Positions 58,574 through 64,000 of a stretch of DNA of 64,000 nt are shown here, in pieces. Where the stretch lies: contig NZ_QUOV01000001.1 in NCBI RefSeq assembly GCF_003390395.1, positions 3,410,001 through 3,474,000 on the forward strand. Direction: 5' to 3'. Origin of the DNA: Thalassotalea euphylliae. GTDB lineage: Bacteria; Pseudomonadota; Gammaproteobacteria; Enterobacterales; Alteromonadaceae. Each line of letters starts with the position of its first letter. Position 1 is the stretch's first letter. Position numbers and translations under genes: made by a program. Below the pieces are notes generated by a model. The model was given only the letters and a program-made list of their open reading frames with translations, was not told the DNA's origin and ran no database searches.

Positions 58574-59962
58574 ATGGCTAATGTCCATTCTTTTTGCCTA
58601 TACGTTTTTTTAACTTTAGTGTTTTGGCTGCCTATACCGCTTGGCTCTAATCGACCATGGGCATGGGCAATAATGGCTGCGGTATCGTTTATCACACTTG
58701 CCGGATTGCTACTGGCAACTGCACTATCGAAGAATTCTAAAACTCACCTTTGGGAAAATCTAAAACCCTATAAGCTATTATTATTGCCAATCATGCTATT
58801 TCAGGTATGGACGCTAGTACAATTAGTGCCTATGCCATTTGCAATAAGCAGTAGCGGGGATCTCATAGGGGAGCTTAGTTCCAATGCCAATATCATTTCA
58901 TTAGATCCAAGCCAAGGTTTTTCAAGCCTTATCAAAGGCATGTCTTATCTATGCATTATGGTGTTAACAATAATACTGATTAACACTGAAAAACATATCA
59001 GGCTTTTACTTCAAGTCATGCTAGCTTCCGGCTTATTTCAAGCCTGTTATGGCGTTATTAGCATCTACGCAGGACTCGAAAAATCGCTAGTATTTGAGCA
59101 ACACATTAGCCACTATGCTACGGGCTCTTTTTACTATAAAAACCACTTTGCAAACTTCTTACTATTAACCACAGCCACAAGCGTAGGCTTACTCGTTGCT
59201 AGTTTGTCTAAAAATAGCGGAGCCTCAGTGAAACAGCGCTTAAAAAGCTTTTTATCAGCCATGATAAAAGGCAAAGCTGTCGTTAGAATTGCTCTTGCTA
59301 TACTTGTTATTGGCCTTGTCGCATCTCGCTCTCGCATGGGTAATGCAGCATTTTTCGTTGCATTAACCATTACAGGGCTCTACGCATTGATTTATTTTAA
59401 GAATCGAACACCTAGCCTTTCCATATTGCTCGTCAGTTTATTTCTTATCGATACTTTTATTCTTGGCGCTTGGTTTGGTGTGGATAAAGTTAAAGCTCAT
59501 ATTGAAAGCACTAGCTTCGCTCAGGAAAGCCGAGATGAAGTTAATATCTATGGATTAACATTACTCAAAGAAAGGCCGATTGTCGGATATGGCGCAGGAA
59601 GTTTCTATACCGTGTTTCCTATGGTACAAGGCGAAAAAGTAACAAGCTTTTACGATCATGCACATAACGACTACCTTCAATTTTCGGTAGAATTTGGCAT
59701 TCCCGCCACCTTGCTGCTAGGTATTACTGTGCTAATGAGTCTATGGCAATGTATGCAAACTATGCGACAACGTAATCACGCATTGATGAAAGGCGTTGCC
59801 TTTGGTTGCATGACGGCCATCATTGGCATGCTGATTCATATTACCGTCGACTTTAATTTACAAGCACCCGCCAATACCGCTTATTTTGTAATTATTTTGA
59901 CATTAGCATGGCAGTCGCGAAATATCGGGCAACGTACAAAGCTACACTCCTCGCTTAATTAG
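58574..59962 (+). CDS. O-antigen ligase-family membrane protein
   Basis: 462 residues with about 12 membrane helices. Wzy_C features are present: ASRSRMGNAAFF near 252 and GYGAGSFYTVFP followed by YDHAHNDYLQFSVEFGIP near 350, the H-N-D-Y-L signature of ligases and polymerases with periplasmic catalytic loops. It is the third Wzy_C-type protein in the window, after 1-975 and 46215-47528. Which glycan it acts on is unclear; proximity suggests the second EPS, or glycan attachment to a surface carrier. It follows a terminator, so it needs its own promoter, which I could not identify. Confidence 0.85.
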   Translation: MANVHSFCLYVFLTLVFWLPIPLGSNRPWAWAIMAAVSFITLAGLLLATALSKNSKTHLWENLKPYKLLLLPIMLFQVWTLVQLVPMPFAISSSGDLIGELSSNANIISLDPSQGFSSLIKGMSYLCIMVLTIILINTEKHIRLLLQVMLASGLFQACYGVISIYAGLEKSLVFEQHISHYATGSFYYKNHFANFLLLTTATSVGLLVASLSKNSGASVKQRLKSFLSAMIKGKAVVRIALAILVIGLVASRSRMGNAAFFVALTITGLYALIYFKNRTPSLSILLVSLFLIDTFILGAWFGVDKVKAHIESTSFAQESRDEVNIYGLTLLKERPIVGYGAGSFYTVFPMVQGEKVTSFYDHAHNDYLQFSVEFGIPATLLLGITVLMSLWQCMQTMRQRNHALMKGVAFGCMTAIIGMLIHITVDFNLQAPANTAYFVIILTLAWQSRNIGQRTKLHSSLN

Positions 59963-60017
59963 AGAAATAATCAGCTTTTCTGGAACTTATTAATGTGAAG
60001 CAACTCTACTAAGCAGG

Positions 60018-60854
60018 TTGGTTAAAAAGTTATTCAATGTGGTACAAGGACGTAGCAAGGCACTAATTCTGTCAATAATTGCGCACTTTGCAATTATTGT
60101 TTCGCTTATGTACTCAACGCAAAATGTACATCTCGTTCCTCCGACAATCGAATCAGCAAAACCAGTTAAAAGTTACTTATATACTCCGCCCAAATCAAAG
60201 CCCGTTTTGCAAGAGTCAAAACCCGTTGCGCTAGAGTCAAAGCAGGTTTTGGAGCAAACAAAAGAAGTTTTAGAAATATCGCAGACCCAAGATGAAGTTA
60301 AGGCAACGGAAAATAACCAGGGTGCGTCAGTATCACCTCAGCAAAATAAACAAAGCGATCGCGATAGTTTATCAAGAGTGGATGACGCAATTTCACTTAC
60401 AGAGGAACCACTAGCTTCTCCTCATCAACAACTAACTAATGGCCGCGTATTAACTTCAGCACAAGGCAACCAGTCGATTTCAATTAACCCTATGAAGCAG
60501 CTTGAAAATATGCGCAAGAGCATAGATGCGGCCATAGTAGAAAGTGAGCTGGCTGAACACTTTCAACACCGTTCACTTTCAAACATGCACCCGAACCCAA
60601 CGCCAGTTCCTAAATCTGTGTCGCCACTTACTCAAGACCAAGTACGAGCTAAAAACACGCAACAACTTGATAGTTCACTTTCAATTACAAAAACAGACAA
60701 TGGTGCTTGTATCATCACTGAAGACCTCAGCAAAGTCGGCATTGAAGGCGTAACGGCAACGTCATGGGCGCGTTGCGGTACCACTAAAATGGAGCGAATG
60801 TTTAGCGAACATATGAAGAAAGTCAGAGAAAAGCACTTCCCTGCTTCACGTTAA
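60018..60854 (+). CDS. Membrane-anchored protein of unknown function, TonB-like layout
   Basis: About 278 residues from a TTG start, the only initiation-type codon after the in-frame stop upstream. One N-terminal membrane helix (about 15-33) is followed by a Pro/Lys/Glu/Ser-rich periplasmic stretch with repeats of the type SKPVLQESKPVALESKQVL (about 52-80). A C-terminal region (about 215-278) contains two Cys (NGACIITEDLS, SWARCGTTK). The layout resembles TonB or tethered periplasmic scaffolds, but no TonB C-terminal motif is seen. It lies 55 bp after the ligase gene and may be its partner. I do not recognise it. Confidence 0.65.
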   Translation: MVKKLFNVVQGRSKALILSIIAHFAIIVSLMYSTQNVHLVPPTIESAKPVKSYLYTPPKSKPVLQESKPVALESKQVLEQTKEVLEISQTQDEVKATENNQGASVSPQQNKQSDRDSLSRVDDAISLTEEPLASPHQQLTNGRVLTSAQGNQSISINPMKQLENMRKSIDAAIVESELAEHFQHRSLSNMHPNPTPVPKSVSPLTQDQVRAKNTQQLDSSLSITKTDNGACIITEDLSKVGIEGVTATSWARCGTTKMERMFSEHMKKVREKHFPASR

Positions 60855-60963
60855 GACTTTTAATGTAATCAATGACTTTGGCGTCAAGCAAAATTTAATC
60901 ATTTGAAAACATAAGGTTTTACTGCTAGCTTTTACTGCATCATGGATTAGATTAGAAGCTGTT

Positions 60964-62142
60964 GTGCACGATAACAATAAGGCTGCTCTATTTATTCTGG
61001 ACGACAATGAGCAGTATGCAGAATTGTTAAAAGAGTTTGCTGAACAAGCCAATTGGCAAGCCGATTTTGAAACGAACGTAGTCAGTTTTCTCACGCAAGA
61101 GTTCCCTGCATGTGACGCGCTTGTACTTGATTTATTTATGCCCGATTTCGATGGCATAGAGGTTATTCGCATGCTCGCCGATCGCGGGCACCACTGCCCA
61201 CTTATCTTAGTAAGCGGTTTTGATAAAAAAGTGCTACACTCTGCCGAGCAATTAGCCAAAGCACATGATATTGAAGTATTAGCAACATTAACTAAACCGA
61301 TTGAATTGGAAAGCTTTATCGAGCTTCTCAATCGAGTGTCTGTTAACCTTAACCAGCCCAAATATCCTAAAACCGTAAAACAGCAATACTCACCTGAAGA
61401 GATAGAAGCAGGGCTTAAAAATCATGAGTTCGTATTGCATTACCAGCCACAAATATGCCTAACGACAAACAAAATCAACAGTGTTGAAGCGCTAGTAAGG
61501 TGGCAACACCCAGAAGATGGGCTTGTCTACCCTGATCAGTTTATTAGCGTTGTAGAAAAGCACAATTTAATTGAGCTAATGACGCAAGAAATTCTAAACA
61601 TTTCGGTTAAAGAAAGTAGCGCCGTTATTCAATCGAGCTTAGAAGTGTCTTTATCTATCAATGTTTCGGCAGACAACATCATTGCGTTGAGCTTACCGGA
61701 ACAATTAAAAGCGCTAACCGACAAAAACCATCTAGCACCTCATAATTTAACGCTGGAACTCACTGAAAGTGCAGTTATGGGCGAGTTAACTTCGTCGTTG
61801 GATGTGCTAAATCGTTTGCGAATGAAGGGCTTTCACCTATCGATTGATGATTTTGGTACAGGATATTCATCACTTCAGCAACTTTATCAAGCGCCGTTTA
61901 CTGAGCTGAAAATTGATCGTCAATTCGTTTCTAGCATGCTGTTTGATGAAGAGGCAATGATCATTGTTAAGATTTGCATCATGCTAGGTAAAATGTTGAA
62001 TATGAATATTGTTGCTGAAGGTGTCGAAAACCTAGAAACACTTCATGAACTTCAACATTTAGGCTGTAACTTTGCACAAGGTTATGCCATCGCAAAACCC
62101 ATGGCCGTTAACGATCTTATCCGCTGGGCAGAGCAGTGGTAG
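60964..62142 (+). CDS. Receiver-EAL c-di-GMP phosphodiesterase
   Basis: 392 residues, cytosolic. The receiver (about 5-125) has the acceptor Asp56 in LVLDLFMPDFDG and acidic residues in ILDDNE. The EAL domain (about 145-390) has intact catalytic motifs: EALVRW, LSINVS, LELTES, SIDDFGTGYSS, LKIDRQF, VAEGVE and AQGYAIAKP. It should hydrolyse c-di-GMP when phosphorylated and so lower the signal that LapD senses nearby. The GTG start at 60964 has no strong ribosome-binding site. Its cognate kinase is unknown; the H-NOX-associated kinase is one candidate, since a receiver-EAL protein is its target in Shewanella. Confidence 0.9.
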   Translation: MHDNNKAALFILDDNEQYAELLKEFAEQANWQADFETNVVSFLTQEFPACDALVLDLFMPDFDGIEVIRMLADRGHHCPLILVSGFDKKVLHSAEQLAKAHDIEVLATLTKPIELESFIELLNRVSVNLNQPKYPKTVKQQYSPEEIEAGLKNHEFVLHYQPQICLTTNKINSVEALVRWQHPEDGLVYPDQFISVVEKHNLIELMTQEILNISVKESSAVIQSSLEVSLSINVSADNIIALSLPEQLKALTDKNHLAPHNLTLELTESAVMGELTSSLDVLNRLRMKGFHLSIDDFGTGYSSLQQLYQAPFTELKIDRQFVSSMLFDEEAMIIVKICIMLGKMLNMNIVAEGVENLETLHELQHLGCNFAQGYAIAKPMAVNDLIRWAEQW

Positions 62143-62168
62143 AACTAACGTTTCTATTCAAGTAGCCG

Positions 62169-62399
62169 TTACTTCCATTGAAACCCATGAAACACATTAA
62201 TATACATTTCTTCAACCTTGGCCCGCGCCCAAGGCGTTTTGCGTAAAAACTTCAAGCTAGATTTAACCGAAGGGTCGTTAGTAAAACAGCGAATATCTAC
62301 ATTTTGCCCCATTGCTTCCCAGCCAATTTCAGCGACTAGCTCGTTGATGATGCTTTCCAGTTTTTTACCATGCAATGGGTTATTAGGTTGATGATTCAT
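62169..62399 (-). CDS. VF530-family (DUF2132) small DNA-binding protein
   Basis: 76 residues. [21 protein letters not shown] and [22 protein letters not shown] match the VF530 family, named after a V. fischeri protein of known structure. The family is reported as DNA binding; its role is unknown. The length is normal. It is convergent with the EAL gene and unrelated to the EPS genes as far as sequence shows. Confidence 0.88.
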   Translation of the reverse strand: MNHQPNNPLHGKKLESIINELVAEIGWEAMGQNVDIRCFTNDPSVKSSLKFLRKTPWARAKVEEMYINVFHGFQWK

Positions 62400-62503
62400 A
62401 CGTTACTGCCAAAGTTTTGCGCTGCTAAAAGTAGCAACCGAAAGTAGAGTGTCGAAAGTAATGCGATATCATACCATGTTAGCCTTCGGTTGCTGGCCTG
62501 AAT

Positions 62504-63487
62504 TTATCGATCGTATTCAAGCTCTTGACTGCGATCATTTGGCGTTACTCGCCCTTTTTCCATCGCAGCTAACATATGCAGCAAGGCAGGGCTGGTTTTA
62601 CCATTGACGGCAAGAAAATAAGAATGCCCTTTGGGTTTATCAAAGGTGTTATTAAAGTCGTCGCAATCGACCTCGAAAACGTTTTTCGGCAATACCTCCA
62701 TATTCTCAGGCCCTGTCATGCCAAGCCGCCGTGATACCGTTTTATTTTTCAAGTTGGCCAGCTTGCTCGCCGGCATGGCTAAATCGTCATTGGCGTAATA
62801 AACCACTAAGTTGCGGCAGGCATAGGGTACAAATTCAGCTGCTTCTCCCGGCTCCAAGCAATGATTTATAACATCAGCCGCCACCATAAAAATATTGCGG
62901 AAAATCTGTGGCACTTGCCCCGTATGATCATGTTTACCCCAAGTTGCGATAGCGTTGCGTAGCACTCTATTCCCCATTGAATGCGCCAAGATGTTGATTC
63001 GTCGAGTACAAGGATTAGGTTTGGCTGCTTCTGCTTTACGCCAGTTATCGAATTTAGTCAGCATGCGAGCAAATGCTATACCGCTAGCATCAGCGGCCTT
63101 TTGATCATCCCAGTAATCATCGATAAACGCAGCGGGAGAATCGTCATCACACGGCCACATTAGTGGTACCACATGAGCAAAATTAGAACCTCTTTCCTGA
63201 TCAATAAGCCGTTGTAACTCTTCGGCATTAGGAAAGATGTCTGGCTCAGCAGTATTATTAAAGCCGTGGATATAAAGCAGTACTTGTGTATTACTTGGCA
63301 GGTTTTTCAGGCGTTCGAAAAATGCAGGGCTGCCAATTTCGGTATAATCATCAACGCCATTTCGCTCGCAGAAATACATATCAAGACTGGCTCTAGTCTT
63401 CTGCACTGGAAACGATATTTTTCGATTGCGCTTGCTGCGCTGTGATTCTTTCGGTGTGCGGTTAGTTGCAAATAGCATATTAGTCAC
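62504..63487 (-). CDS. Alpha/beta hydrolase (DUF900-like)
   Basis: 327 residues. VLLYIHGFNN near 90 is the oxyanion-hole loop. NILAHSMGNRVLRN near 168 carries the nucleophile Ser in GxSxG-like form (AHSMG), and KGHSYFL near 290 may supply the catalytic His. No signal peptide. The family resembles DUF900 hydrolases; substrate unknown. Probably an ordinary housekeeping or accessory gene outside the EPS loci. Confidence 0.75.
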   Translation of the reverse strand: MTNMLFATNRTPKESQRSKRNRKISFPVQKTRASLDMYFCERNGVDDYTEIGSPAFFERLKNLPSNTQVLLYIHGFNNTAEPDIFPNAEELQRLIDQERGSNFAHVVPLMWPCDDDSPAAFIDDYWDDQKAADASGIAFARMLTKFDNWRKAEAAKPNPCTRRINILAHSMGNRVLRNAIATWGKHDHTGQVPQIFRNIFMVAADVINHCLEPGEAAEFVPYACRNLVVYYANDDLAMPASKLANLKNKTVSRRLGMTGPENMEVLPKNVFEVDCDDFNNTFDKPKGHSYFLAVNGKTSPALLHMLAAMEKGRVTPNDRSQELEYDR

Positions 63488-64000
63488 CTCGTGCTTAATT
63501 AACTAAAAAGTCGCAGAATGTGAAAATAAGCTAATTACTGCTAGATACGTCAGGAAGACTCAACTTCCCTTTCTAAATTAGACTATCCCTAATTTTCTTA
63601 TTCTTGATGTACTACACTTCAAAGCCTAGAAAGTGCTGCTGATTTGTCAAACCAAGCATTATACCAATTGAATTAATTAATTGATCAATTCAGAGCGTTG
63701 ACAGCGGTGGGAGAATCAACCAAATTTGTGCAGATATAGTTGCTCTAAATCGAATAAATTTGGCGAAATTATCGCGCCGCTGACACGCTCCCAAAGGGCG
63801 AGTTTAAAAGGCTTATATGCTGCGTTATTGATTTTGCCAAGGGAATAACCATTCTCTGCAAGCAATGCCTTGCCTCTAAGCCTTTTAATTCTCGCTGAAT
63901 GATTAAGTATTTATTTCAATTGGTATTAATGCTGCCCCGAAAGCCCACAGACCAAGTTCGTGGTTAATCTGTAGTTACTAAATACCTTAGGTTTATATCA
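63488..64000. other. Gene-free right end of the window
   Basis: 513 bp upstream of the hydrolase gene. It holds the inverted-repeat element at 63661-63926. Outside that element nothing was recognised and no ORF is supported. Confidence 0.6.
63661..63926. mobile_element. MITE-like element with ATACCAATTGAA terminal inverted repeats
   Basis: ATACCAATTGAA (63661-63672) and its perfect complement (63915-63926) bound a 266-bp non-coding segment; similarity extends to about 19 bp with mismatches. Three nested inverted repeats are visible inside: around GAGCGTTGACAGCGG/CGCCGCTGACACGCTC, CCAAATTT/AAATTTGG and AAAAGGCTTA/TAAGCCTTTT. No clear target duplication was found. Such palindromic dispersed repeats occur in many copies in related marine genera, as I recall. 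Confidence 0.65.

Overview
The window looks like a chromosomal segment of a marine gammaproteobacterium, most likely Alteromonadales and perhaps Colwelliaceae. The grounds are the rRNA operon layout (16S, tRNA-Ile-GAT, tRNA-Ala-TGC, 23S, 5S), the 16S sequence by recollection, moderate to low GC, and the gene content. Genus was not tested by any search. The dominant theme is biofilm matrix: two complete-looking exopolysaccharide (EPS) loci, their regulators, a nitric-oxide sensor pair and a LapD/LapG module lie on either side of an rRNA operon.

Region 1 (1-20.9 kb, minus strand) resembles the Vibrio fischeri syp symbiosis-polysaccharide locus. In transcription order, one block has a lipoprotein, a Wzz-like SypO, glycosyltransferases (SypP, SypQ) and a priming sugar transferase (SypR), then a YvcK/CofD-like gene. 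A second block starts at 14.19 kb with SypA (STAS), SypB (OmpA lipoprotein), SypC (export protein with six SLBB units), SypD (BY-kinase-like ATPase), SypF (hybrid kinase), SypE (kinase/receiver/PP2C), SypG (sigma-54 activator), a glycosyltransferase, a flippase and a polymerase/ligase cut by the left edge. E and F are swapped relative to V. fischeri.

Region 2 (21.3-26.7 kb) holds a secreted LruC-domain protein with a downstream lipoprotein, divergent from an H-NOX nitric-oxide sensor and its histidine kinase. Sigma-54-like -24/-12 elements lie upstream of sypA, the LruC gene and, less perfectly, the SypO-block lipoprotein. Each has a TGCATTYTGC motif about 70-105 bp further upstream, which suggests one SypG-type regulon that includes the LruC protein.

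Region 3 (26.7-33.5 kb) has a tRNA with a CAT anticodon (probably Ile2) on the plus strand and a complete rRNA operon on the minus strand with two tandem promoters, boxA sites and a terminator.

Region 4 (33.7-54.2 kb) is a second, Vps/CPS-like EPS locus: VpsP-like, CpsB-type phosphatase, Wzc-like tyrosine autokinase, short Wza-like export protein, outer-membrane barrel, divergent WcaJ/VpsL-like priming enzyme, then an intact IS3-family insertion. The minus-strand assembly block that follows carries GDP-fucose synthesis (fcl, gmd), a GT4-GT26 fusion, Wzy, an APH-like kinase, a sulfotransferase, GT4, GT2, a nucleotidyltransferase-thymidylate-kinase-like fusion and Wzx. It is visibly AT-richer than its surroundings. 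The product is predicted to contain fucose (or a derivative) and to be sulfated.

Region 5 (54.4-64 kb) has a PEP-CTERM-like surface protein, LapG, LapD, a small secreted protein, an O-antigen ligase-family protein, an unrecognised membrane-anchored protein and a receiver-EAL phosphodiesterase on the plus strand. VF530-family and alpha/beta-hydrolase genes follow on the minus strand. Two MITE-like inverted-repeat elements (14.4 kb and 63.7 kb) are present. No CRISPR, exosortase or LapA-type adhesin gene was seen.
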